Assembly (NCBI GenBank): GCA_035269105.1
Contig: DATFJP010000060.1
Location: 1 to 10,597 of the forward strand
Origin: JAQYVZ01 sp035269105
Lineage (GTDB): Bacteria; Desulfobacterota; Desulfuromonadia; Desulfuromonadales; BM103
Direction: 5' to 3'
Length of the DNA stretch: 10,597 nt
Under the pieces are notes generated by a model. That model had not been told where the DNA came from, searched no databases, and worked only from the letters and a program-made list of their open reading frames with translations. The position numbers and the translations under genes are program-made. The stretch's first letter is position 1. Every line of letters begins with the position of its first letter. Shown here piece after piece: positions 1 to 5,607 of this stretch.

Positions 1-119
1 TGATGAACCTGAAAGAAGAGCGGGTCATCGAATGGCTCCAGAAAGGCGCCCAGCCCACTGATACAGTGCGCATGCTGCTGCGTAAGCAAGGGATCTGGGC
101 CAAATTCAAGCAGGCCTGA
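1..119 (+). CDS. rpsP: 30S ribosomal protein S16, C-terminal part (5' truncated by window edge)
   Basis: This is the last 38 codons of a gene that begins outside the window, read from the codon at base 3 to a TGA at 117–119. The translation contains LKEERVIEWL, GAQPTDTVRMLL and KQGIWAKF. These match the C-terminal half of bacterial S16, where a conserved GAQPTdTVr segment follows a Trp-Leu pair. S16 is a small-subunit assembly protein that stabilises the 5' domain of 16S rRNA. Its position immediately upstream of rimM and trmD is the classic arrangement and supports the call. The KH-domain RNA-binding gene that often sits between rpsP and rimM in related bacteria is not present here. The assignment is from motif recognition on a partial protein. 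Confidence 0.93.
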   Translation, partial: MNLKEERVIEWLQKGAQPTDTVRMLLRKQGIWAKFKQA

Positions 120-216
120 ACAGCTCCGGTTTCCTGCAGGCGGCCTGGCTGACGGGATTTGTCGAAGGCCGGAGGCGCCTTGGAAAACGGCGGGCCAGCC
201 TGAAGATTTTGCAAGA

Positions 217-753
217 ATGAAGCCTCCCGGTGACCACATGGTGGAAGTCGGCCGCCTGGTCGGCACCCACGGTCTGCGCGGCGACCTCAAGCTCCGTCCC
301 CAGCCGACCGGCGAGGATGCGTTGCGCGCGGGACAGGAGGTCCTGCTGCAGGACGACGCGGCACATCCGACAACGCTCCTGGTCGAGCGCTGCTCACCCC
401 ACAAGCAATTCCTGCTTATCCGCTTTGACGGCATTGGCGGCCTCGATGCGGCCCAGGCGCTGGTCGGGCAAAAAGTGCTGGTACGCCGTGACCAGCTGTC
501 CGAACCGACCGAGGGTCGCTATTTCTGGTGCGACCTGGAGGGGCTCAGCGTGATCGACCAACGGCGCGGACTGCTGGGCAGGATCGAGGACATGTTTGCG
601 ACCGCAGCTCACGATGTCCTGGTCGTGCAAGGCCCCTACGGGGAGGTGCTGATTCCGGCCATTCCCCCCTTCCTGCTGCAGCTCAGAGCCGAGGACGATC
701 AGCTTCTGGTCGACCTGCCGGACGGTCTGGTTCCGGAAGCCGATGACATTTGA
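217..753 (+). CDS. rimM: Ribosome maturation factor RimM
   Basis: The product is a 178-residue cytoplasmic protein that binds S19 and the 30S head during late small-subunit assembly. Residues 8–95 form the RimM N-terminal domain, with the signature VGRLVGTHGLRGDLKL at 11–26. Residues 100–170 form the PRC-barrel domain, with RYFWCDLEGL and the hallmark DVLVV...GEVLIPAIPPF near 133–152. The length is typical for the family. The start is uncertain: ATG 217 and ATG 238 are both possible, neither has a strong Shine–Dalgarno, and the family match begins at residue 8, close to the second ATG. The frame is open upstream of 217, so start choice rests on weak evidence. The stop overlaps the trmD start by 11 bp, which implies translational coupling. 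Confidence 0.95.
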   Translation: MKPPGDHMVEVGRLVGTHGLRGDLKLRPQPTGEDALRAGQEVLLQDDAAHPTTLLVERCSPHKQFLLIRFDGIGGLDAAQALVGQKVLVRRDQLSEPTEGRYFWCDLEGLSVIDQRRGLLGRIEDMFATAAHDVLVVQGPYGEVLIPAIPPFLLQLRAEDDQLLVDLPDGLVPEADDI

Positions 754-1486
754 CGTCCTGACACTTTTCCCGGCGATGCTGACCGGGCCCATGACCGAGA
801 GCATTCTCGGCAAGGCGATCGGCCGCAAGCTGATCCGGCTCGACGTCCATAATATCCGCGACTGGGCGGAGGGGCGCCATCAGGTGACGGACGACACCCC
901 TTACGGGGGCGGCGCCGGCATGGTGATGAAAGTCGATCCGGTGGTCCGGGCCCTGGCGGATATCCGCAGCCGGCAGCCCGCCACACGGATCCTGCTGATG
1001 TCGCCGCAAGGACGCTTGTTCCGGCAGGCGGACGCCAGCCGTCTCAGCCGGCATTCGGCTTTAACCTTCGTCTGCGGGCGCTACGAGGGTTTCGACGAAC
1101 GGATCCGGGGGTATGTCGACGAGGAGCTTTCTCTGGGTGATTTCGTTATGACCGGCGGCGAGTTGGCAGCCATGGCGATGATCGATGCGATCGCCAGGCT
1201 GGTGCCCGGCGTCCTGGGCAGTGCGGGCAGTGCCCAGACCGACAGCCACAGCGACGGCTTGCTCGAATACCCCCAATATACCCGGCCGGCCGAATTCCAG
1301 GGGCAGCAGGTGCCCGAGGTTCTGCTGTCCGGAAACCACCGGCACATTGCCGAATGGCGGCGGCGTGAGCAGCTGCGACGGACCCTTGAACGACGTCCTG
1401 ACCTGCTGGTATCCGCACCTTTGAATCAGCACGATCTGCAGATTCTCGAAGAATTGCGCAACCAATCCGAACCCGGCGAGGCATGA
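743..1486 (+). CDS. trmD: tRNA (guanine37-N1)-methyltransferase TrmD
   Basis: TrmD transfers a methyl group from S-adenosylmethionine to N1 of G37 in tRNAs with G36, which prevents +1 frameshifting. The 247-residue product has the deep-trefoil-knot SPOUT core and the family motifs in order: YGGGAGMVM (54–62), MSPQG (86–90), CGRYEGFDERI (111–121), DEELSLGDFVMTGGE (126–140), LLEYPQYTRP (173–182) and VPEVLLSGNH (190–199). D167, in TDSHSDGLLE, aligns with the catalytic Asp169 of E. coli TrmD. The length is ordinary. It overlaps rimM by 11 bp and the next gene by 4 bp (ATGA), so the three are probably co-translated. Nothing about it appears degraded. Confidence 0.97.
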   Translation: MTFDVLTLFPAMLTGPMTESILGKAIGRKLIRLDVHNIRDWAEGRHQVTDDTPYGGGAGMVMKVDPVVRALADIRSRQPATRILLMSPQGRLFRQADASRLSRHSALTFVCGRYEGFDERIRGYVDEELSLGDFVMTGGELAAMAMIDAIARLVPGVLGSAGSAQTDSHSDGLLEYPQYTRPAEFQGQQVPEVLLSGNHRHIAEWRRREQLRRTLERRPDLLVSAPLNQHDLQILEELRNQSEPGEA

Positions 1487-2064
1487 TGCTGCAGCCGCTG
1501 TCAATCGCCCTGGTCCATCATCCGGTCATTGATCGCCAGGGGTCGACCGTCACCGCCGCAGTAACCAACCTGGATATCCACGATCTGGCCCGTCTGGCGA
1601 CCAGTTACGGTGTCTGCCGTTTTTATCTGACGACCCCCTCCTACGACCAGCAGCAGTTGGCCGCAAAAATCATGGCCCACTGGCGGGAGGGTTTCGGGGC
1701 GACTTATAACCCTGACCGCCGCCAGGCTCTCGAACGGGTGCGGACCGTCAACAGCCTGGCTGAGGCCCTGGAAGACTGGCGCAGCCTGGCCGGGTCGGCG
1801 GCGCTGCCACTTTTCACCGGTGCCCGGCAGCGCCACGGCATCGGCTACCGGTCGGCCCGGCGGCTGGCCAGGGAAGCGCCCCTGCTGCTGGTTTTCGGAA
1901 CGGGACACGGTTTATCCCCCGAACTTTACCGTCCGGAATGGCCGACCCTGGCCCCGGTGCGCGGTGGCGGCTATAATCACCTGTCCGTACGGACGGCGGC
2001 AGCTGTCATCCTCGACCGCCTGGTGGGGGAGCAGGGCCGCTGCATGCCCCTGGCCGAGTTCTGA
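1483..2064 (+). CDS. SPOUT-class RNA methyltransferase (Tm1570-like, uncharacterised substrate)
   Basis: The 193-residue product resembles the SAM-dependent RNA methyltransferase family typified by Thermotoga Tm1570 (Pfam Methyltrn_RNA_4). This family regularly sits between trmD and rplS in Geobacter relatives and is fused to TrmD in some bacteria. Features seen are an N-terminal SIALVHHPVIDRQG, a VTNLDIHDLARLATSYGV segment at 28–44, and LLLVFGTGHGLSPE near 134–147. The last is the glycine-rich cofactor loop of the SPOUT trefoil knot. The C-terminal YNHLSVRTAAAVILDRL supplies the knot helix. ATG 1483 overlaps the trmD stop in an ATGA junction; a second ATG follows directly at 1486. Coupling to trmD suggests a tRNA or rRNA target, but the modified nucleotide cannot be read from the sequence. 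Confidence 0.88.
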   Translation: MMLQPLSIALVHHPVIDRQGSTVTAAVTNLDIHDLARLATSYGVCRFYLTTPSYDQQQLAAKIMAHWREGFGATYNPDRRQALERVRTVNSLAEALEDWRSLAGSAALPLFTGARQRHGIGYRSARRLAREAPLLLVFGTGHGLSPELYRPEWPTLAPVRGGGYNHLSVRTAAAVILDRLVGEQGRCMPLAEF

Positions 2065-2072
2065 GGAGGTGA
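2065..2072 (+). promoter_or_regulatory. Strong Shine–Dalgarno GGAGGTGA without a canonical start codon
   Basis: GGAGGTGA lies immediately after the SPOUT methyltransferase stop and is fully complementary to the 16S 3' end. The next gene, tpx, begins 178 bp later with its own ribosome-binding site. The only in-frame codon at a normal distance is CTG at 2078, five bases downstream. GTG at 2069 overlaps the site itself and cannot use it. Confidence 0.5.
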
Positions 2073-2077
2073 GCGCC

Positions 2078-2254
2078 CTGCAGAAGATCGCCAGACAAGC
2101 ATCCATTGAAGATTTGGTCGAACGCCTGCTCTGGACCTGGCCACCGGGACTGAGGGAAAACCCGAGTCGCCTTGACAGGAGACGCCGCGCCGCTAGAATG
2201 AAAAGCGTCCGGAAAAAAACAACTGAACCAATAGACAAGGAGTTTTCAATATGA
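2078..2254 (+). CDS. Possible small ORF with CTG start (58 aa), doubtful
   Basis: The open frame follows the orphan Shine–Dalgarno at 2065–2072 and would run from CTG 2078 to TGA 2252–2254, overlapping the first bases of tpx. The translation starts LQKIARQASIEDLVERLLW, which could form an amphipathic helix. It then becomes Arg/Lys-rich (LDRRRRAARMKSVRKK) where it crosses the tpx promoter. No family is recognised. Against it: CTG starts are rare, and the second half coincides with a promoter and the tpx leader. In favour: the Shine–Dalgarno is excellent, the frame is open throughout, and the ORF would be translationally linked to tpx. It may instead be a decayed gene or chance. Confidence 0.22.
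   Translation: MQKIARQASIEDLVERLLWTWPPGLRENPSRLDRRRRAARMKSVRKKTTEPIDKEFSI
2172..2199 (+). promoter_or_regulatory. Sigma70-type promoter for tpx
   Basis: A perfect −35 hexamer TTGACA (2172–2177) is followed after 16 bp by TAGAAT (2194–2199). The expected transcript would start near 2206 and carry a leader of about 45 nt before tpx. This is the best core promoter in the window and suggests that tpx can be transcribed independently of the upstream rimM–trmD genes. Confidence 0.7.
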
Positions 2255-2769
2255 CTGAAAAAAGAAGCGGCACCGTGACCTTCAAGGGCAACCCGGTCAC
2301 CCTGCTTGGTCCCGACCTGGGCGTCGGTGACCCGGCGCCGGAATTCCGGGTCGTCGACACCGACCTGAATTCGGTCACCCTGGCCGACTCGGCCGGCAAG
2401 GTTCGCCTGATCACGGTCGTCCCCTCTCTGGATACCGGCGTCTGCGACACCATGACCCGGACCTTCAATGAAAAAGCGGCCGGCCTGCCCGATAATGTCG
2501 TCGTCTACACCGTCAGCATGGACCTGCCGTTCGCCCAGAAACGCTGGTGCGGCAATGCCGGAATCGACCGGGTCAGGACCCTCTCCGACTACCAGGACCG
2601 TTCTTTCGGTCTGGCTTACGGCTTGCTGATCGACGAATTGAAGCTGCTGGCCAGGGCCGTCTATGTAATCGATGTCGACGGCAAGGTGACATATCGCCAG
2701 ATTGTTCCCGAGGTGACCGAGGAACCGGATTATGACGCCGCCCTTGAGGCCGTCGGGAAACTGCGTTGA
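2251..2769 (+). CDS. tpx: Thiol peroxidase (Tpx-type peroxiredoxin)
   Basis: Tpx reduces hydrogen peroxide and alkyl hydroperoxides at a peroxidatic cysteine and is recycled by thioredoxin, normally in the cytoplasm or periplasm. No signal peptide is seen here. The 172-residue protein has a thioredoxin fold starting around VGDPAPEFRVVD (25–36). The diagnostic SLDTGVCDTMTRTFN (59–73) contains the peroxidatic Cys65, and FAQKRWCG (94–101) contains the resolving Cys100. The 35-residue spacing is that of atypical 2-Cys Tpx (Cys61/Cys95 in E. coli). The usual Pro before the active Val-Cys is Gly in this protein. ATG 2251 has AAGGAG at 2237–2242, eight bases upstream. Its placement between the methyltransferase gene and rplS, with its own promoter, looks like an insertion into an otherwise conserved translation cluster. 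Confidence 0.95.
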   Translation: MTEKRSGTVTFKGNPVTLLGPDLGVGDPAPEFRVVDTDLNSVTLADSAGKVRLITVVPSLDTGVCDTMTRTFNEKAAGLPDNVVVYTVSMDLPFAQKRWCGNAGIDRVRTLSDYQDRSFGLAYGLLIDELKLLARAVYVIDVDGKVTYRQIVPEVTEEPDYDAALEAVGKLR

Positions 2770-2814
2770 TATTCCGCAAGGACCTCGAACCCGCTGAGTG
2801 CTGACCGAACGATA

Positions 2815-2832
2815 CGGGAAAGTGCTTTCCCG
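2815..2832 (+). repeat. Perfect hairpin downstream of tpx
   Basis: CGGGAAAG (2815–2822) and CTTTCCCG (2825–2832) form a perfect inverted repeat, giving a 7-bp stem with a GTGC tetraloop or 8 bp with a 2-nt gap. No U-tract follows, so on its own it is not a classical terminator. It may protect the tpx 3' end or act together with the second hairpin at 2842–2872. Confidence 0.5.
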
Positions 2833-2841
2833 CGCAAACTC

Positions 2842-2872
2842 CAAGGCAAAAAAAGCGGCCTTTTTTGCCTTG
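2842..2872 (+). terminator. Inverted repeat with A/T tracts, probable tpx terminator
   Basis: CAAGGCAAAAAA (2842–2853) pairs perfectly with TTTTTTGCCTTG (2861–2872) across a 7-base loop. The A-tract/T-tract arrangement resembles a bidirectional intrinsic terminator, although the T-run lies inside the stem rather than after it. The right arm overlaps the −35 hexamer of the rplS promoter. Confidence 0.5.
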
Positions 2873-2899
2873 ACTCCCCGAACTGTTTTGGGGTAAGTT
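2870..2899 (+). promoter_or_regulatory. Candidate promoter for rplS with a dyad in the spacer
   Basis: TTGACT (2870–2875) and TAAGTT (2894–2899) are separated by 18 bp. The spacer contains CCCC at 2876–2879 and GGGG at 2890–2893, with inner AA/TT matches. This makes an imperfect dyad exactly between the two hexamers, where a regulator could act. The promoter follows a terminator-like hairpin, so rplS is probably transcribed separately from tpx. Confidence 0.5.
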
Positions 2900-2939
2900 C
2901 CCTGTTCGCTTATCCGATCAGTCGAGGAGGACAAAAGTC

Positions 2940-3287
2940 ATGAATGTGGTCGATTATATTGGCATGGAACATATGAGGAAGGATGTCCCCCCTTTCAAGG
3001 CGGGCGACACCCTGCGGGTACACGTCAAAATCACCGAGGGCGACAAGCAGCGCATCCAGGTTTTTCAGGGGGTCTGCATCAAGCGCCATAACGATCGCGC
3101 CAATTCCTCGTTTACCGTGCGCAAGGTATCCAACGGCGTTGGGGTCGAACGCATCTTCCCGCTGCATTCCCCTTCGATCGACAAGATCGAACTGGTAATG
3201 GTCGGCCGCGTCCGGCGCTCCAAGCTTTATTACCTGCGCAAGCTCCAGGGCAAGGCGGCTCGCATCCGCGAGAAGCGCACTTTCTGA
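2940..3287 (+). CDS. rplS: 50S ribosomal protein L19
   Basis: L19 sits at the 30S–50S interface near bridge B8. The 115-residue product shows the whole family pattern: RKDVPPFKAGDTLRVHVKI (13–31), RIQVFQGVCIKR, SFTVRKVSNGVGVERIFPLHSP and GRVRRSKLYYLRKLQGKAARIREKR at the C-terminus. ATG 2940 is preceded by GAGGAGG at 2924–2930 with a 9-base gap, a good ribosome-binding site. In many bacteria rplS directly follows trmD; here it is separated from that group by the SPOUT methyltransferase and tpx genes and has its own promoter and terminator. Slightly unusual residues (for example the Asn-rich HNDRANSS loop) are within normal family variation. Confidence 0.97.
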   Translation: MNVVDYIGMEHMRKDVPPFKAGDTLRVHVKITEGDKQRIQVFQGVCIKRHNDRANSSFTVRKVSNGVGVERIFPLHSPSIDKIELVMVGRVRRSKLYYLRKLQGKAARIREKRTF

Positions 3288-3292
3288 TTTTC

Positions 3293-3319
3293 AAAAGCCC
3301 CGGCCTGGCCGGGGCTTTT
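3293..3319 (+). terminator. Rho-independent terminator after rplS
   Basis: AAAAGCCCCGGCC (3293–3305) pairs perfectly with GGCCGGGGCTTTT (3307–3319), giving a very stable GC stem with a tight loop and a flanking U-run. It begins five bases after the rplS stop, so it is a convincing end for the rplS transcript. The flanking A-run means it could also act from the other strand. Confidence 0.92.
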
Positions 3320-3325
3320 CATTTC

Positions 3326-3366
3326 TGCACCGTGCAACAAGTCGACGGGTTCCGGGACCTTCCCGG
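3326..3366 (+). repeat. Two small perfect dyads upstream of rnhB
   Basis: TGCAC-C-GTGCA (3326–3336) is a perfect 11-bp palindrome around a central C. CCGGGA (3352–3357) and TCCCGG (3361–3366) form a 6-bp hairpin with a 3-base loop. Both lie between the rplS terminator and the candidate rnhB promoter, so they could be operators or leader structures. No known regulator site is recognised. Confidence 0.3.
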
Positions 3367-3398
3367 TCAAATGTTCACTTCTCCCCGCCGGCAAAAAT

Positions 3399-3407
3399 TG
3401 CTACAAT
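3399..3407 (+). promoter_or_regulatory. Candidate extended −10 promoter for rnhB–yraN
   Basis: TGCTACAAT at 3399–3407 matches an extended −10 element (TG, one base, then TACAAT). No good −35 lies 16–18 bp upstream, as is common for extended −10 promoters. It would start transcription near 3414, about 80 nt before the rnhB start. It follows the strong rplS terminator, so some promoter is expected here. Confidence 0.4.
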
Positions 3408-3491
3408 CCATCTGCCTTTCGGCACCGTCACTGATCCTGATCTTTGATTCTCCGCGGCGTAAATCAGCCGCTCTGCACAAGGGGGCGTGTT

Positions 3492-4133
3492 TTGGATGCG
3501 GAGCTTTTCCCGCAGATTCCCTGTTCATCACTGGATTTCGAGCAACGGGCCCGCCGTCAGGGGTATCATGTCGTGGCCGGAGTTGATGAGGCGGGGCGAG
3601 GGCCTTTGGCCGGCCCGGTCGTTTCCGCAGCCGTGATTCTGCCGGAAGATGTTGACCTGGACGGACTGACCGATTCCAAACTCTTGTCGCCGGCGGCCCG
3701 GAATGAATATTTCCGCCTGATCGGCGAACAGGCCGTTGCCGTTGGCATCGGGGTCAGCAGACATGAAGAAATAGACCGTATCAACATCCTGCAGGCCACC
3801 CTCTGCAGCATGGTGAGAGCTGTCGGCCGGTTGCGGATGCCTCCGGACTATCTGCTGATCGACGGCATCACGCCGGTCCCCATCGCCATTTCCCAGCAAA
3901 CCATCAAGCAGGGCGACCTGCACTCACTCTCCATTTCGGCGGCTTCGGTGGTTGCCAAGGTCATCCGCGACCGGATCATGTTTGCCTATGACCGAGTCTG
4001 CCCAGGCTACGGCTTCGCTTCCCACAAAGGATACAGCTGCGCCAGTCATAAAGAAGCGATCGCCCGGCTCGGTCCCTCCCTCTGCCATCGCCGGAGTTTC
4101 AACGGGGTCAAAGAGCATTGCCATGAGTCATGA
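3492..4133 (+). CDS. rnhB: Ribonuclease HII
   Basis: RNase HII cuts the RNA strand of RNA/DNA hybrids and starts removal of single ribonucleotides misincorporated in DNA. With the start chosen here the product has 213 residues, of usual length. Motifs are VAGVDEAGRGPLAGPVV (28–44) with catalytic Asp32-Glu33, LLIDG with Asp124, GDLHSLSISAASVVAKVIRDR with Asp142, and YGFASHKGY...HRRSF near the C-terminus. Together they supply the four-acid metal site. There is no ATG start in frame. TTG 3492 is preferred because AAGGGGG at 3479–3485 lies six bases upstream and the protein then begins MDAELFPQIP, close to related enzymes; TTG 3444 is the longer alternative without a good ribosome-binding site. 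The stop overlaps yraN by 11 bp. Confidence 0.95.
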   Translation: MDAELFPQIPCSSLDFEQRARRQGYHVVAGVDEAGRGPLAGPVVSAAVILPEDVDLDGLTDSKLLSPAARNEYFRLIGEQAVAVGIGVSRHEEIDRINILQATLCSMVRAVGRLRMPPDYLLIDGITPVPIAISQQTIKQGDLHSLSISAASVVAKVIRDRIMFAYDRVCPGYGFASHKGYSCASHKEAIARLGPSLCHRRSFNGVKEHCHES

Positions 4134-4485
4134 AAGGCTCGGTCTGGGCGCGCGCGGCGAAGAAATCGCCGTCCGCTACCTGCGGGAACGGCGCTTCAAA
4201 ATCATCGAGCGCAATTTTACCACCCCCGTCGGTGAAATCGATATCATTGCCCGTCACGGACCAACCCTCGCCTTTGTCGAGGTCAAGACCCGCAGCAGCC
4301 GGGCTTTCGGCTCTCCCGCCGAAGCTGTGGGGTCACGCAAGCAGCACCAGATTATCAAGGCGGCCAACTGGTTCCTTGCTTCGGGCCGAGGACGGGGCCT
4401 CCAGCCCCGGTTCGACGTCATTGCGGTCCTGGTCAGGGCAGGGCAAGCGGACGTGGAACATATCCCCGCGGCATTCGAAGCCTGA
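4123..4485 (+). CDS. yraN: YraN/UPF0102 family protein (nuclease fold)
   Basis: The 120-residue product begins MSHERLGLGARGEEIAVRYL, the standard UPF0102 start, so ATG 4123 is chosen although the frame stays open further upstream inside rnhB. The core GEIDIIARHGPTLAFVEVKT (37–56) has Asp40, Glu53 and Lys55 in the PD-(D/E)XK arrangement of restriction-type nucleases, with Glu14 as a further conserved acid. FGSPAEAV (62–69) is also typical. The family is linked to DNA processing by fold and frequent proximity to rnhB or competence genes, but its biochemical role is unsettled. It overlaps rnhB by 11 bp, so the pair is probably co-translated. The ribosome-binding site is weak (AAAGAG at 4110–4115). 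Confidence 0.93.
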   Translation: MSHERLGLGARGEEIAVRYLRERRFKIIERNFTTPVGEIDIIARHGPTLAFVEVKTRSSRAFGSPAEAVGSRKQHQIIKAANWFLASGRGRGLQPRFDVIAVLVRAGQADVEHIPAAFEA

Positions 4486-4564
4486 ACCGGCAGTCACCGA
4501 GGGTATTGGCACGCGCCCTGTTTCCCTGGGCCTGCGGTGCCTGCCGAGCCATCCAGGTGTTTTT

Positions 4565-5479
4565 TCAGGCCGTGGCGGCTCCTTCCTGAAGGTTTTCGGG
4601 GTCTTCCTCTTGTCCCTGCGGAAGATTGAAACCCATTCCCGATTTTACCCGGTCGACGGCCAGCCTGAGTCGTCCGGGTTTGCAATGGCTGATCTCCTGG
4701 AGGAAATCGAGCAGGGCCTGATTGAAGGCCTCCGGCGATTCCAGGTTCAACAGGCGACCGGCTCCTGCCAGTACCTGGTGGCGGCCCCGGGAAAAAAGGC
4801 TCAACATTTCGGCGGCGCGTTCGGGCGGGCTGATCCGGTCATGGGCCGCCGTCAGTAACAGCACAGGATGGGAGTGCCGTCCCCGACGGCCGGTACGACC
4901 CTGATAACTCTCCCAGTAAGCCAGGCCCCCGGCAAGGGTGTCTGGCTGGACCATCTTCGAAAGCTCGCGGAACCTTTCTTTTGTCGCCGATTCTTCGCCG
5001 GCTTCCCGGTCAGCGAAATACCAGTGGCAAATCCCGGCGAGGGCGGTTTCGACGTGGCCCTCGCGAACCAGCTCCGACAAGCCCCAGAGGCGGTTCTTTT
5101 CTGCAGCATCCACGGGCGGCAGAAGGGGAGCGATGATTTCCCCCGCAACCACCTTGCGTGGGTGTCTTTTCAGCAATTCCATGACGATTTCGCCGCCCAA
5201 TGACATGCCGACCAGAACAGCCCGGCCGATGCCGAGATGCTTCATCAGTTTGGCAATGTCATCGGCCATGACCCTGATGCTGAACGGCTTGTCGCCGGCA
5301 CCACTTTCGCCAAAACCCCGCAGATCGGGAGCGATAACGCGGAACCCCCGATCCGCCAGGCAGCCGATCTGCGGTTCCCAGATTTGCCGATTGCCGGGAA
5401 ATCCATGGAGCAGGATGACGGCCGGTCCACGGCCCATATCGTCGAATGCGATACTGGTTTCATTGATTGAGGCCCGCAT
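4565..5479 (-). CDS. Alpha/beta-fold hydrolase with His-to-Arg change at the catalytic position
   Basis: The 304-residue protein has the alpha/beta-hydrolase order. HGFPG (25–29) is the oxyanion-hole loop, PDLRGFGES lies at 51–59, and VGMSLGG (90–96) is the nucleophile elbow with Ser93. LLLTAAHDRISPPE (207–220) supplies the likely acid Asp214. The segment that normally reads GAGHxxxxExPxxFN is GAGRLLNLESPEAFN (239–253), so the usual catalytic His is Arg242 (codon CGC, one transition from CAC). After about residue 263 a 41-residue polar tail follows, not expected for the fold. There is no signal peptide. ATG 5479 has an AAAGGA Shine–Dalgarno just upstream on the minus strand. The substrate is unknown. 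It converges with yraN and is transcribed away from nadE, so it is a single-gene unit. Confidence 0.88.
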   Translation of the reverse strand: MRASINETSIAFDDMGRGPAVILLHGFPGNRQIWEPQIGCLADRGFRVIAPDLRGFGESGAGDKPFSIRVMADDIAKLMKHLGIGRAVLVGMSLGGEIVMELLKRHPRKVVAGEIIAPLLPPVDAAEKNRLWGLSELVREGHVETALAGICHWYFADREAGEESATKERFRELSKMVQPDTLAGGLAYWESYQGRTGRRGRHSHPVLLLTAAHDRISPPERAAEMLSLFSRGRHQVLAGAGRLLNLESPEAFNQALLDFLQEISHCKPGRLRLAVDRVKSGMGFNLPQGQEEDPENLQEGAATA

Positions 5480-5514
5480 GCTGTTTCCTTTCTGACCTTG
5501 GTCGTAAGAAGTCT

Positions 5515-5607
5515 ATGTGCAGAGTCATTCGCAAAGTGCCGATTTTATGTTTACAGGGATTTTTAGCAATTTTTATACCAGTGTTCTGTTTTTTTCTTAT
5601 ATTTTAA
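5515..5607 (+). CDS. Possible 30-aa hydrophobic mini-ORF, doubtful
   Basis: ATG 5515 opens a 30-codon frame ending at TAA 5605–5607. The start MCRVIRKVPILCLQGFLAIF has three basic residues, followed by an almost wholly hydrophobic stretch rich in Phe, Ile and Leu: a positive-inside single-span pattern like small membrane proteins or type I toxins. The upstream AAGAAG is only a weak ribosome-binding site. T-rich DNA codes for Phe/Leu/Ile by default, so the hydrophobicity may be compositional. No family is recognised. Confidence 0.15.
   Translation: MCRVIRKVPILCLQGFLAIFIPVFCFFLIF
5539..5566 (-). promoter_or_regulatory. Candidate promoter for the alpha/beta hydrolase
   Basis: On the minus strand TTGCTA (5561–5566) is followed after 16 bp by TAAAAT (5539–5544), a fair sigma70 match. 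The leader to ATG 5479 would be about 55 nt. AT-richness makes chance matches common here, so confidence is limited. Confidence 0.4.

Noticed and set aside
120..216. In-frame upstream extension of rimM
   Set aside because: The frame is open back to rpsP, but no start with a ribosome-binding site is present and the family match begins after residue 8 of the chosen protein.
1912..2934. Minus-strand open frame of 340 codons opposite the SPOUT methyltransferase end and tpx
   Set aside because: It crosses a strong plus-strand promoter, the whole of tpx and two hairpins, and its translation shows no protein family feature.
4486..4564. Terminator between convergent yraN and the hydrolase
   Set aside because: Only imperfect, short pairings such as CCTGG/CCAGG were found before the T-run at 4560–4565, not enough to call a hairpin terminator.
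4130..4858. Long plus-strand open frame of 242 codons starting at ATG 4130
   Set aside because: It overlaps yraN in another frame and then runs antisense to the alpha/beta hydrolase. The translation has no recognisable motif and is rich in Arg, Ser and Pro as expected of a GC-rich shadow frame.
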